A stretch of 64,000 nt of DNA. It comes from Stigmatella aurantiaca. GTDB taxonomy: Bacteria; Myxococcota; Myxococcia; Myxococcales; Myxococcaceae. Below, one piece after another: positions 7,611-16,430 of the stretch. The stretch is taken from contig NZ_FOAP01000004.1 in the NCBI RefSeq assembly GCF_900109545.1, forward strand, positions 400,219-464,218. Reading direction: 5' to 3'. Below the pieces are notes generated by a model, which ran no database searches, was not told the origin of the DNA, and worked only from the letters and a program-made list of their open reading frames with translations. Each line of letters starts with the position of its first letter. The stretch's first letter is position 1. A program made the translations under genes and the position numbers.

Positions 7611-8771
7611 TCAGCGCGTGCCGTGGGCCTCCACTTCGTAAAGGCTGATTCGCTCCGCGCCGGGAAACACGCTGAGGGCCTCCACGTCCAGCAGGGGCAC
7701 CTTCAGAGCGCACGTCTCCCACTTCCCCGTGCCCTTGAACGTGCAGGCGGTGGGGTTCACGAACCAGGTGCCGCGCTCGGGGTCCTTCAGGCCCGCCTCG
7801 GCGGGGGTGCGGACGATGGCGCGCAGCGCCCCCGGGCCCTGGGCTCGGACCCGCACGGACACCAGCTGCGTGAGGGGCGGCTCGAACTGGGCGCGCAGCG
7901 CGCCATCCGTCTCCCAGCTCTTGCCAAAGACGCCATTGCCCAGGTCCACCCCGGAGCGCTCCTTGCCGTCGAACGCGTGGGAGGCCGCCTCCGCGCCCTG
8001 GAGCTTCGCGGGAGCCTGGGGGGTGCCCGGCCCGGTGGCCTGCGTGGCCAGCCCCGCCAGCGCACCGGCCTGGGCACCCTGCTGAATCACCACCGCGCTC
8101 ACCAGCGCCGGGGGGAGATGGCCCCCCGGGACGCACAGGGGCGCGAGCGTGTCGCGCAGGGACGGGTGGACGGGCAGCACGGCGCCCTGGGTGAGGGCCG
8201 CGGGGAGGAACACGAAGCGGCCCAGCTCCGCGCAGGCGAGCCCGGTTCCCGGCCCGGCATGCTCCAGGTTCCAGCGCAGGGCCTCCGGCGAGGCCACGTT
8301 GCCCGAGACGAGGGCCCCCTGGAGGCCCCGGCTGAAGAGGCTGGCGCACGGGTTGCGGGGGCCGGGACACTGGGTGCACAGGGTCTCCAGCAGCCCGCGC
8401 AGCCCCGGATAGGGACCGGACAGGGGTGCCCGGGCATCCAGCGCATGGCCCAGCTCACAGGCCCGGACGGGCGGCTCGGGGCACTGGGTGAGCTGTTTCT
8501 GGGCCTCGGCCAGGGGCGGGGCCTCCTCCGGGCTGGCCACGGCGCCCAGCAGCGCCCGATCGAGCGTGTTACAGGCAGGTAACAGGCCGTTGGACGGGCC
8601 CTGTGGGAGGGAAGGGGAGGCGGGAGCGCCCGCCTGGGGGATTTTCGCGCCCGAACCGGGGGCCTGGGCCTCTTCCGGAGGTTTCGGAGGGTGGGTGGCC
8701 CACCACATGCGCCCGAAGACGATCAGGGCCACCACCATGAGGAGAAGGGTTCGGAGCGGGAAGCGGCGCAA
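7611..8771 (-). CDS. Membrane-anchored Cys-rich protein with discoidin-like C-terminus
   Basis: Unrecognised 386-residue protein. An N-terminal membrane segment (LRTLLLMVVALIVFG) is followed by a Pro-rich linker, then a Cys-containing repeat-like region (about 65-230, with CPEPPVRACELG, LCTQCPGPRNPC and ACAELG) reminiscent of Sel1-type repeats. The final 130 residues form a beta-rich region with an SHAFDGKERSGVDLGN start, like the first strand of discoidin/F5-F8 domains that bind surfaces or sugars. The start is taken at TTG 8771, six bases after AAGGAG; TTG 8777 is only one base from that site. It is convergent with the YcaO gene. A periplasmic, inner-membrane-tethered protein is the most that can be inferred. 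Confidence 0.7.
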   Translation of the reverse strand: MRRFPLRTLLLMVVALIVFGRMWWATHPPKPPEEAQAPGSGAKIPQAGAPASPSLPQGPSNGLLPACNTLDRALLGAVASPEEAPPLAEAQKQLTQCPEPPVRACELGHALDARAPLSGPYPGLRGLLETLCTQCPGPRNPCASLFSRGLQGALVSGNVASPEALRWNLEHAGPGTGLACAELGRFVFLPAALTQGAVLPVHPSLRDTLAPLCVPGGHLPPALVSAVVIQQGAQAGALAGLATQATGPGTPQAPAKLQGAEAASHAFDGKERSGVDLGNGVFGKSWETDGALRAQFEPPLTQLVSVRVRAQGPGALRAIVRTPAEAGLKDPERGTWFVNPTACTFKGTGKWETCALKVPLLDVEALSVFPGAERISLYEVEAHGTR

Positions 8772-8845
8772 ATGCAAACTCCTTGATTCTCACCGGGAGC
8801 GGGGGTTATCAGCCGCCCGAGGTTCTAACCGTAACGGAGGCGTGC

Positions 8846-10243
8846 GTGGCTGAGACGTTTGACGTGGTGATCATCGGTTCCGGCCCCGGCGGCTACGTGG
8901 GTGCCATCCGGGCGGCTCAGCTGGGCCTGAAGACGGCCATCATCGAGAAGGACAAGCGCCTGGGGGGCACGTGCCTCCACCGGGGCTGCATCCCGACCAA
9001 GTCCCTGCTGTGGACCGCGGAGCTGTTCCACCACATCCACGAGGCGGCCGACTTCGGCATCGACGTGGCCAGCCCGGTCATCAACTGGGCCAACGCCCAG
9101 AAGCACAAGGAGAAGGTGGTCACCAAGGGTGCCAACGGCATCGACTACCTGATGAAGAAGAACAAGATCTCCGTGTTCAAGGGCCACGGCCGCATCGCCG
9201 GCAAGGGCAAGGTGGAGGTGACGGCGGAGGACGGCTCCAAGCAGACGCTGGACACCAAGAACATCATCATCGCCACGGGCTCGGTGCCCAAGTCCCTGCC
9301 CAACGTGCAGGTGGACCACAAGAAGGTCCTCAACAGCGACTCCATCCTGCTCATCGACCGGGTGCCCAAGAGCATCATCGTGCTGGGCGCGGGCGCGGTG
9401 GGCTGTGAGTTCGCCTCCGTCTTCAACCACGTGGGCAGCCAGACGGCCATCGTCGAGTACATGCCCAACCTGCTGCCCATCGAGGACATCGACGCCTCGA
9501 AGGAGCTGGAGAAGATCTTCAAGAAGCGGAAGATCGACGTGCACACCGGCGCCAAGGTGGAGAAGGTGGAGCACACCGCCACGGGCGTGAAGGTGACGAT
9601 GACGGTGGGCAGCGAGACCAAGACGATCGAGGCCGAGCTGCTGCTGTCCGCGGTGGGCCGGGCGCCGGTGACCGAGGATGTGGGTCTGCAGAAGACCGGC
9701 ATCCAGCCCGAGCGCGGCTACATCAAGGTCGATCAGATGATGCGCACCTCGGAGCCCAACGTGTACGCCATCGGCGACGTCGTCCCCACGGCGATGCTGG
9801 CGCACGTGGCGAGCGCCGAGGCGGTGCTGGCGGTGGAGCACATCGCGGGCAAGAACCCCACGCCCATCAACTACGATCTCGTGCCGTCGGCCACCTACTG
9901 CTACCCCGAAGTGGCCTCGGTGGGCCTCTCGGAGAAGAAGGCCAAGGAGCGCGGCTACGACGTGAAGACGGCGATCTTCCCGTTCAGCGCCGTCACCAAG
10001 GCCTCCATCTCCAACGAGGGCCACGGCATGGTGAAGGTCGTCTCCGACAAGAAGTATGACGAGGTGCTGGGCGTTCACCTCGTGGGCCCGCACGCCACCG
10101 AGCTGCTGGCCGAGGCCTGCGTGGCGCTCCGCCTGGAGATCACCACCGAGGAGCTCGCGCACACCATGCACGCGCACCCGACGCTCTCCGAAATCCTCAA
10201 GGAAGGCGCCGAGGCCACGCTGGGTCACCCGATCCACATCTGA
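8846..10243 (+). CDS. lpdA: Dihydrolipoyl dehydrogenase (E3)
   Basis: E3 reoxidises dihydrolipoamide on 2-oxoacid dehydrogenase E2 (and on GcvH) and passes electrons through FAD to NAD+. The 465 residues show the FAD fingerprint GSGPGGYVG, the redox pair C43/C48 in GGTCLHRGCIPTK, the NAD-binding GAGAVGCEFAS, the second FAD motif VYAIGDV and the C-terminal HAHPTLSE with the catalytic base histidine. GTG 8846 lies six bases after GGAGG and starts the protein right at the FAD domain. A two-hairpin terminator follows. lipA, an E2 gene and lipB lie within 8 kb, so this E3 probably serves the same complex. Confidence 0.96.
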   Translation: MAETFDVVIIGSGPGGYVGAIRAAQLGLKTAIIEKDKRLGGTCLHRGCIPTKSLLWTAELFHHIHEAADFGIDVASPVINWANAQKHKEKVVTKGANGIDYLMKKNKISVFKGHGRIAGKGKVEVTAEDGSKQTLDTKNIIIATGSVPKSLPNVQVDHKKVLNSDSILLIDRVPKSIIVLGAGAVGCEFASVFNHVGSQTAIVEYMPNLLPIEDIDASKELEKIFKKRKIDVHTGAKVEKVEHTATGVKVTMTVGSETKTIEAELLLSAVGRAPVTEDVGLQKTGIQPERGYIKVDQMMRTSEPNVYAIGDVVPTAMLAHVASAEAVLAVEHIAGKNPTPINYDLVPSATYCYPEVASVGLSEKKAKERGYDVKTAIFPFSAVTKASISNEGHGMVKVVSDKKYDEVLGVHLVGPHATELLAEACVALRLEITTEELAHTMHAHPTLSEILKEGAEATLGHPIHI

Positions 10244-10264
10244 GCCTCACCCCCGCAGGGCCGG

Positions 10265-10317
10265 GGCCCCTCCCGCTGTCCGAAAGAGGGGCCTCTGGCC
10301 TCCCGCGTCAAGCGGGA
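10265..10317 (+). terminator. Double hairpin after lpdA
   Basis: The first stem is GGCCCCTC (10265-10272) with GAGGGGCC (10286-10293), loop 13 nt. The second is TCCCGC (10301-10306) with GCGGGA (10312-10317), loop 5 nt. Both stems are perfect and lie 22 to 74 bp after the lpdA stop. There is no clear U-tract. Likely the end of the lpdA transcript. Confidence 0.45.
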
Positions 10318-10396
10318 AGAATCGGCTTTCCTTGAATAGTTCCGCTGAATGCTGCAACTTCCCGGCGCACTTTCCGCTGATTGGAAGGAGCACCGC

Positions 10397-12445
10397 ATGC
10401 AGCGTCGCACCGGCCTCACGCCCTGGAAGCTGTTCACCCTCTCGCTTCTGTCCGCCTTCGCGTGGGGGCAGGGGGGCTGTAACGCCGTCGAGGAGGCCGA
10501 GGTCGCTGCGCCCGCCGCCGAGGCCGCTCCCGCCGAGGCCGCGCAGCCGCTGGCCGTGACGGGCTTCGCCGAGCTTCACCACCACATGTTCGCCGAGGAG
10601 GCCTTCGGGGGCGGCTGGTTTCACGGGAGCCACACCGGCACCCTGTCGAGCTGCGATGGCGGCCTGCCCGAGAGCGATCACGCCCGGGTGCGCATGGATC
10701 TCAGCTCCATGCTCAACCTGTGCCCCAACTCGGGCAGCGTGAACCTGGGCGGCGTGCCGCTCCTGTCCTCGCTGTTCGGCATTGGCGGGGCCGTGGGCTC
10801 GGAGTTCCTTGGCAAGATTGAGGGCACCGAGGGCGACACCGGCATCCACCTGGGCCGCATGAACGTGCCGAACCAGTGGCCGCGCTGGGACACCATCGCC
10901 CACCAGCAGTCGTGGGAGGGCTGGCTCCAGAAGGCCCACCAGGGTGGCATGTCCCTGGTGATGATCTCCCTGGTGAGCAACAACTTTCTCTGCAACGCGC
11001 TGCCCTACCAGAACCTCAAGCGCCCGTGCGATGAGATGGTGGACGTCGACGTGCAGCTCCAGATGGCGCGGGACTTCGATGCGCGCACGGGCTGGGCGGA
11101 GATCGCCCTGAGCCCGGCCCATGCCCGGCAGATCATCGCCTCGGGCAAGCTGGCGATGGTGCTCTCCATCGAGTCGAGCAAGCTGTTCGGCAGCAAGGAC
11201 TGGCGCGCGGAGCTCAACCGCGTCCACGCGCTCGGCGTGCGCTCGCTCCAGCCCGTGCACCAGCTCGACAACCGCTTCGGCGGCGCGGCGCCCCACAACG
11301 CCATCTTCCAGGTCGCCCAGTTCCTGGAGAATTGCTACATCGACACCGACTGCGGCATCACTGGCAACGGGTTCACCCTCGGCTTCGACGTGGACTCCAG
11401 CTGCCGCAACGTCAAGGGGCTGACCGCCGACGGCAAGGCGCTCGTCCAGGAGATGATGAACCGCGGGATGATCATCGACGCGGCGCACATGTCCGAGCGC
11501 AGCGTGCAGGACACCTTCTCGCTCTCCCAGGCCAACACCTACTACCCGCTGTTCATCTCCCACGGCCACTTCCGCGAGGTGATGAACCCGGAGCTGGCCT
11601 CCACCGAGAAGACGACGCCCGCCTGGGTGGTGCGCTACCTGCGCCAGTCCGGAGGCATGTTCGGCCTGCGCACCGCGCACGACGAGACGCTGGAGTACTC
11701 GAAGTCCAACGTCGCCAACAACTGCCAGGGCTCCACGCGCTCGCTGGCCCAGGCCTACGAGTTCGGCCGCCAGGGGCTGAAGGTGCCCATGGGCTTCGGC
11801 GCGGACTTCAACGGCTTCATCCAGCAGACCCGCCCGCGCTTCGGGGAGCACGGGGCGTGCTCGGCCGGCTTCGCCGTCGAGGCGGATGACCAGAAGAACC
11901 AGCAGCGCGTCTCGGGCCCGGGCCGTGTGGGCTCGGACCTCGACATCTACGGCCTGGCCCACGTGGGCCTGCTGCCGGACGTGGTGAAGGACCTGAAGCA
12001 GCTGGGCGTGAACACCACCGGCCTGGAGAGCTCGGCCGAGACGTTCATCCGCATGTGGGAGCGCGCCAACAGCCCCCGCAGCGGCGTGGCGGACGCGGCG
12101 CTGGACATCGACACCAGCGGGGTGAAGCCCTACGTCGCCAAGGCCACCCGCGAGGCGGCGTACCCGCAGATCTGCGGCAAGCGCTACGCCCCCGCCTCCA
12201 AGACGTTCGGTGAGAGCTGCCGCTTCGACCAGGAGTGCGGCAGCGGCACGTGCAGCGCGGATGACGCGTGTGGCGAGACCACCGGCACCTGCGTCTGCAA
12301 GTCCCATGCGGACTGCGGCTCCACCCAGTACTGCGGGTGGGGGCTCAACGAGGGCAAGTGCCAGCCCAAGAAGGCCAAGGGCGCCATCTGCGCCAACGGC
12401 TACGAGTGCCTCTCGAACTCGTGCAGCTGGCTGACCTGCCGCTAG
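10397..12445 (+). CDS. Secreted M19 membrane-dipeptidase-like hydrolase with Cys-rich C-terminal tail
   Basis: A 682-residue exported protein with an N-terminal signal ending in a possible lipobox (WGQGGC). The body resembles renal-dipeptidase-type peptidase M19, a zinc amidohydrolase-fold enzyme. ELHHHMF lies near the start, SIESSKLF sits where M19 has the bridging glutamate, GLTADGKALVQEMMNRGMII is followed by DAAHMSE, and FISHGHF supplies another histidine. Large inserts make it longer than the usual 350-400 residues. The last 100 residues hold about 14 cysteines in a pattern common in myxobacterial secreted proteins. ATG 10397 follows GGAAGGAGC; an upstream in-frame ATG at 10349 would precede the signal peptide. 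The substrate may be D-amino-acid dipeptides or related amides, which is an inference. Confidence 0.75.
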   Translation: MQRRTGLTPWKLFTLSLLSAFAWGQGGCNAVEEAEVAAPAAEAAPAEAAQPLAVTGFAELHHHMFAEEAFGGGWFHGSHTGTLSSCDGGLPESDHARVRMDLSSMLNLCPNSGSVNLGGVPLLSSLFGIGGAVGSEFLGKIEGTEGDTGIHLGRMNVPNQWPRWDTIAHQQSWEGWLQKAHQGGMSLVMISLVSNNFLCNALPYQNLKRPCDEMVDVDVQLQMARDFDARTGWAEIALSPAHARQIIASGKLAMVLSIESSKLFGSKDWRAELNRVHALGVRSLQPVHQLDNRFGGAAPHNAIFQVAQFLENCYIDTDCGITGNGFTLGFDVDSSCRNVKGLTADGKALVQEMMNRGMIIDAAHMSERSVQDTFSLSQANTYYPLFISHGHFREVMNPELASTEKTTPAWVVRYLRQSGGMFGLRTAHDETLEYSKSNVANNCQGSTRSLAQAYEFGRQGLKVPMGFGADFNGFIQQTRPRFGEHGACSAGFAVEADDQKNQQRVSGPGRVGSDLDIYGLAHVGLLPDVVKDLKQLGVNTTGLESSAETFIRMWERANSPRSGVADAALDIDTSGVKPYVAKATREAAYPQICGKRYAPASKTFGESCRFDQECGSGTCSADDACGETTGTCVCKSHADCGSTQYCGWGLNEGKCQPKKAKGAICANGYECLSNSCSWLTCR

Positions 12446-12473
12446 GCAGGAGAGCAACCAGCAGGCCGCAGGC

Positions 12474-12505
12474 CACCGGAGGGGCGCCCACGGGCCCTTC
12501 CGGTG
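12474..12505 (+). terminator. Strong hairpin after the M19 hydrolase gene
   Basis: CACCGGAGGGGC (12474-12485) pairs with GCCCTTCCGGTG (12494-12505) as a 12-bp stem with one G-U pair and an 8-nt loop, 28 bp after the stop codon. There is no U-run; high-GC bacteria often lack one. Confidence 0.55.
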
Positions 12506-12630
12506 CCCCGGGGAGGGGAGTGCGTTAAAGAGGGAGGGTTGTCCAGAAGCCTTTGTCAGGGCTGACGCTTCGCGTTAGAGGCTTCTCGCTTGACCCTGCT
12601 TTTCCCCCAACCGTACAAGGCCCGCGACCC

Positions 12631-13560
12631 ATGGCGACTCCCGATCGGTTCCCGCTTCCCCAGGTCTCCGAGAGCACCCGTAAACCCGAGTGGTTGAAGG
12701 TGCGCCTCCCGCATGGGGAGGGCTACGAGCGGGTCAAGGCCATCGTCAAACGCACGAAGCTGTCCACGGTGTGCGAGGAGGCCCGCTGCCCCAACATCGC
12801 CGAGTGCTGGGGCGGAGGCACCGCCACGGTGATGCTCATGGGCGAGGTGTGCACCCGGGCGTGCCGCTTCTGCCACGTGAAGGTGGGCGCGCCCCCGCCG
12901 TTGGATCCGATGGAGCCGGTGCACCTGGCCCAGGCCGTGCGGGAGATGGACCTGGAGTACATCGTCGTCACGTCCGTGAACCGCGATGACCGGCCGGACG
13001 GCGGCGCCAGCCACTTCGCGCTGGCCATCCGCGAGCTGCGCAAGGAGAGCCCCAAGACGATCGTCGAGGTGCTCATCCCGGACTTCAAGGGCGTGGAGAA
13101 GGACCTGACCACGGTGGCCGAGGCCCGGCCGCACGTGGTGGCCCACAACGTGGAGACCGTCGAGCGCCTGACGCCCACGGTGCGCGACCGGCGCGCCGGT
13201 TACCGCCAGTCCCTGCGCGTGCTGGAGTACCTCAAGCGCCGCCCCGAGGGGCTCTACACCAAGAGCTCCGTCATGGTGGGGCTGGGCGAGACGGATTCCG
13301 AGCTGGAGCAGACCTTCAAGGATCTGCGCGAGGCGGGCGTGGACGTGCTCACCCTGGGCCAGTACCTCCAGCCGTCCCAGTACCACCTGCGCGTGGAGCG
13401 CTTCGTCACCCCGGCGCAGTTCCAGGCGTACAAGACGCTGGCCGAGTCCTACGGCTTCCTCTATGTGGCCTCGGGTCCCCTGGTGCGCTCCAGCTACCGG
13501 GCCGCCGAGTTCTTCATGAAGGGACTCATGGAGCGCGAGCGCCTGGAGCGCATCGGTTAG
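12631..13560 (+). CDS. lipA: Lipoyl synthase LipA
   Basis: This radical SAM enzyme inserts two sulfur atoms at C6 and C8 of the octanoyl group on lipoyl domains. The 309 residues carry both iron-sulfur sites: the auxiliary cluster cysteines C48, C53 and C59 in VCEEARCPNIAEC, and the radical SAM triad C74, C78 and C81 in CTRACRFC. The C-terminal RSSY serine motif that ligates the auxiliary cluster is present. ATG 12631 gives the family length; an upstream ATG at 12553 would add 26 unconserved residues. A possible -35 TTGACC followed 17 nt later by GTACAA lies just before the start. The E2 gene follows after 46 bp, and lipB is two genes further on. Confidence 0.97.
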   Translation: MATPDRFPLPQVSESTRKPEWLKVRLPHGEGYERVKAIVKRTKLSTVCEEARCPNIAECWGGGTATVMLMGEVCTRACRFCHVKVGAPPPLDPMEPVHLAQAVREMDLEYIVVTSVNRDDRPDGGASHFALAIRELRKESPKTIVEVLIPDFKGVEKDLTTVAEARPHVVAHNVETVERLTPTVRDRRAGYRQSLRVLEYLKRRPEGLYTKSSVMVGLGETDSELEQTFKDLREAGVDVLTLGQYLQPSQYHLRVERFVTPAQFQAYKTLAESYGFLYVASGPLVRSSYRAAEFFMKGLMERERLERIG

Positions 13561-13606
13561 TCCGCTAGTCCGCCGCCCCCCACCCTTAAGGACGGATCTC
13601 TTTCCC

Positions 13607-14866
13607 ATGGCTCATTTCGAATTCAAGCTCCCCGATCTCGGTGAAGGCGTGATGGAGGGTGAGCTCGTCAAGTGGCACGTGAAAGAAGGGGACACGGTCA
13701 AGGAGGACCAGGTCCTCGCCGAGGTGATGACCGACAAGGCCACCGTCACCGTGCCCAGCCCCAAGGCCGGCCGCGTCCTCAAGACGCACGGCAAAGAGGG
13801 CGAGGTGGCCAAGGTCCATCAGCTCCTGGTGACGATCGAGATCGAAGGGGCCGCCCCCGCGCAGGAGGCGGGCCCTGCGAGCGCCCCGGCGACCCAGGCG
13901 GCCGCCGCCGCGCCGGCCCAGGCCGCGGGGGCCGATGGCTCCCCGTCCGGGAACAAGGTGCTGGCCACGCCGCTCACCCGGCGCATGGCGCGCGAGCACG
14001 GCCTGGATCTGGCGGCGATCGCTGGGACGGGCCCTCAGGGCCGGGTGACGAAGGCGGACGTGGTGGCGGCCCTGGAGGCCAAGCCCTCGTCCAACGAGGT
14101 GCGCGCTCCGGCGCCCGCGGCCCCCGCCCGGGCGCCCGCGCCGCTCGTCACGGGCCGCTCGGATGAGCGCGTCCCGCTGCGGGGCCTGCGCAAGAAGATC
14201 GCCGAGAAGATGGTGCGCTCGAAGTTCACGATGCCGCACTTCGCCTTCGTGGAGGAGGTGGATGGCACGGAGCTGGTGCGCCTGCGCAAGCGCCTCAACA
14301 CGCAGCTCCAGACGGCCGGGGAGTCCACGAAGCTGACCTTCCTGCCCTTCATCGTGAAGGCGGTCATCGCCGCGCTGAAGAAGTTCCCCCACCTCAACGC
14401 CAACTTCGACGAGGCGGCGCAGGAGCTGGTCGTCCGGGGCGAGTTCAACATCGGCATCGCGGCGGCCACGCCGGACGGCCTCACGGTGGCGGTGGTGCGC
14501 AACGCGGACCGGCTGACGCTGCGCGAGCTGGCCCAGGAGATTGCCCGCCTGGGGACGGCCGCCCGCGAGCGCAAGCTCAAGATGGAGGAGCTGACGGGCG
14601 GCACCTTCACCATCACCTCGCTGGGGCAGAGCGGCGGCCTGTTCGCCACGCCCATCATCAACCACCCCGAGGTGGGCATCCTGGGCGTCCACAAGCTGCG
14701 CAAGCGCCCGGTGGTCCGGGATGACGAGATCGCCATCCGCGAGATGATGAACCTGTCGCTGTCGTGCGATCACCGCGTCATCGACGGCTCGGTGGCCGCG
14801 GACTTCGTGTACGAGGTCATCAAGTATCTGGAGCACCCGGACATGCTGTTCCTCGCCATGGCGTGA
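13607..14866 (+). CDS. 2-oxoacid dehydrogenase dihydrolipoamide acyltransferase (E2)
   Basis: E2 component of a 2-oxoacid dehydrogenase complex, 419 residues. One N-terminal lipoyl domain (1-80) has the lipoylated lysine K44 in MTDKATV. A peripheral-subunit-binding domain lies at about 125-160 (ATPLTRRMAREHGLDL). The catalytic acyltransferase domain ends in the active-site DHRVIDG with H389. The single lipoyl domain and the T/V after DKA fit branched-chain (BkdC-type) E2 somewhat better than pyruvate E2, and branched-chain fatty acids are prominent in myxobacteria, but the acyl specificity is not certain. E1 genes are not in the window. Neighbours lipA, lpdA and lipB supply and recycle its cofactor. 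Confidence 0.93.
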   Translation: MAHFEFKLPDLGEGVMEGELVKWHVKEGDTVKEDQVLAEVMTDKATVTVPSPKAGRVLKTHGKEGEVAKVHQLLVTIEIEGAAPAQEAGPASAPATQAAAAAPAQAAGADGSPSGNKVLATPLTRRMAREHGLDLAAIAGTGPQGRVTKADVVAALEAKPSSNEVRAPAPAAPARAPAPLVTGRSDERVPLRGLRKKIAEKMVRSKFTMPHFAFVEEVDGTELVRLRKRLNTQLQTAGESTKLTFLPFIVKAVIAALKKFPHLNANFDEAAQELVVRGEFNIGIAAATPDGLTVAVVRNADRLTLRELAQEIARLGTAARERKLKMEELTGGTFTITSLGQSGGLFATPIINHPEVGILGVHKLRKRPVVRDDEIAIREMMNLSLSCDHRVIDGSVAADFVYEVIKYLEHPDMLFLAMA

Positions 14867-14909
14867 GAGGGGGGGCGCGGCCGGGCCGGGAGGAGGTTAG
14901 GCTTGCGCC

Positions 14910-16430
14910 ATGGCCAATCCTCGCGAACACATCCGGGCTGCGCAGGCCGCGGAACTCAGAGGCGACACCGCGGCCGCCATCTCCGAGCTGCTCAAGGCGG
15001 CGGAACTCTACCGGCAGACCGGGAGCTTCGCCCGTGCCCTCCAGTTGCTGCGTCACGCCCGCGCGTTGGATCCGGAGCGGGAGGACCTCTCCGAGGAGGT
15101 GAAGCAGCTCGAGTGGCTGCCCGACACCGCGCGGGGGCGCATCCTGGAGGAGCCCGAGACCCGGGAGGTCGACCTGGAGCTCACGGCGGAGACCACGCCG
15201 GAGATGGCCGGGCGCCAGCGTGTCATCGACGCGGCGATGCGTGGGGTGAGCCCCGGCGGGGGCCGGGCCGGCGCGCAGGATGAAGTCCAGCGCTGGCTCG
15301 TCGAGAACGGTCCGGGCAAGGAGAAGAAGGCCTCCGAGGCGGCCTCCGCCGCGAGCCAGCGGGCCCTGGAGTGGGCCCTGGAGCATGCCCAGGACGAAGA
15401 CGCCCTGATGGCCACGTCCCGGAAGGGGATTGCCGAGCCGCAGGACGGGGAGGAGGCGCCCCAGGAACTCGCCGCGCTTTCCTCGCCCGGGAAGGATGCA
15501 ACCGAGGAGCCCTCCCTCATCGAGCGGGGCCCGACCCGGGCCGATCCGTCCATGGATGCTTGGTGCTCGTTCTGCTGCCGTCCCCGGGGGGAAGTGGGAG
15601 AGCTGGTGGCGGGGCCCGCGGGAGCCTTCATCTGCTCTGGGTGCACCGGGGAGTCCCGGTCGCTGCTCGGGCTGACCGGACCGGAGGCGGCCCCTGCGGC
15701 GCGTCCCCCGAGCCCCCCGCGCGCGGCGGGAGGCGGCCCGGAGGTGTTCGCGCTCGTGGGCCAGGCGGAGCCCCAGGCACAGCTGGAGAAGGGCATCCTG
15801 GCAGGGGCCCGGCGGATGTTGATCCTCGGCCCCGAGGGGGTGGGGAAGACCGTGTGGTTCCAGGCGCTGGCCAAGCGGGTGATGGGCACGGTGATGACCT
15901 TCGAGGCGCTGGAGCAGGGGACGGGGGGCGGGGTGGCGCTCCTGGAGGACGTGGACCGGCTGCCCCCGGAGGCGCAGGCCCGGCTCGGGGCCTTCCTGGG
16001 CCGGCATCCGGACCGCGTGGTGTTGATGAGCGCGCGGGGGAGCCTGAGCGCGGATCCTCCGATCCTGCTCAAAGGGGGCGCGGGAAGCCTTCCGGTGCGC
16101 ACCACCGAGGCACTCTCCAAGGCGGTGCAGGGCGGCCTGGCCCAGACGCTGCTGGAGCAGGTCCAGTTGTGCGTCGCGCTCCAGGCGCCCTCCGAAGCCG
16201 AGTACGCGGAGATCGCCCGCAGGCGGCTGGCGCCCCGGTCCCCGGAGGTCACCGTCTCCCCGGAGGTGGTCGCCGCCTTCGCGGCGGAGGCCGTGCGCTC
16301 CCCCCGGGCCGGCCATGAGCTGAATGCGTTGCTGAACCGGGTGCTGGCCGGCTCCTGGAGCATCGAGGTCCCCAAGCCCGCCGCCAAGCCCGCCGCCAAG
16401 CGCAGCCGGCGAAAGAAGGTGGAGCCGTGA
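14910..16430 (+). CDS. TPR / ClpX-type zinc-finger / P-loop ATPase protein
   Basis: A 506-residue protein of unknown role. Residues 1-70 form TPR-like helices, 71-215 are low-complexity and acidic, and 219-245 form a four-cysteine zinc finger (C219, C222, C242, C245) with the ClpX spacing (19 residues between pairs) and the ClpX-like ELVAGPAGAFIC. From about 278 a P-loop NTPase follows, with Walker A GPEGVGKT (307-314) and a Walker B-like VALLEDVD. The C-terminus is Lys/Arg-rich. The ATPase is shorter than ClpX and lacks obvious pore-loop motifs. The stop overlaps the GTG of lipB (GTGA), so it is coupled to lipoate transfer. A substrate-handling ATPase is the best guess. Confidence 0.75.
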   Translation: MANPREHIRAAQAAELRGDTAAAISELLKAAELYRQTGSFARALQLLRHARALDPEREDLSEEVKQLEWLPDTARGRILEEPETREVDLELTAETTPEMAGRQRVIDAAMRGVSPGGGRAGAQDEVQRWLVENGPGKEKKASEAASAASQRALEWALEHAQDEDALMATSRKGIAEPQDGEEAPQELAALSSPGKDATEEPSLIERGPTRADPSMDAWCSFCCRPRGEVGELVAGPAGAFICSGCTGESRSLLGLTGPEAAPAARPPSPPRAAGGGPEVFALVGQAEPQAQLEKGILAGARRMLILGPEGVGKTVWFQALAKRVMGTVMTFEALEQGTGGGVALLEDVDRLPPEAQARLGAFLGRHPDRVVLMSARGSLSADPPILLKGGAGSLPVRTTEALSKAVQGGLAQTLLEQVQLCVALQAPSEAEYAEIARRRLAPRSPEVTVSPEVVAAFAAEAVRSPRAGHELNALLNRVLAGSWSIEVPKPAAKPAAKRSRRKKVEP

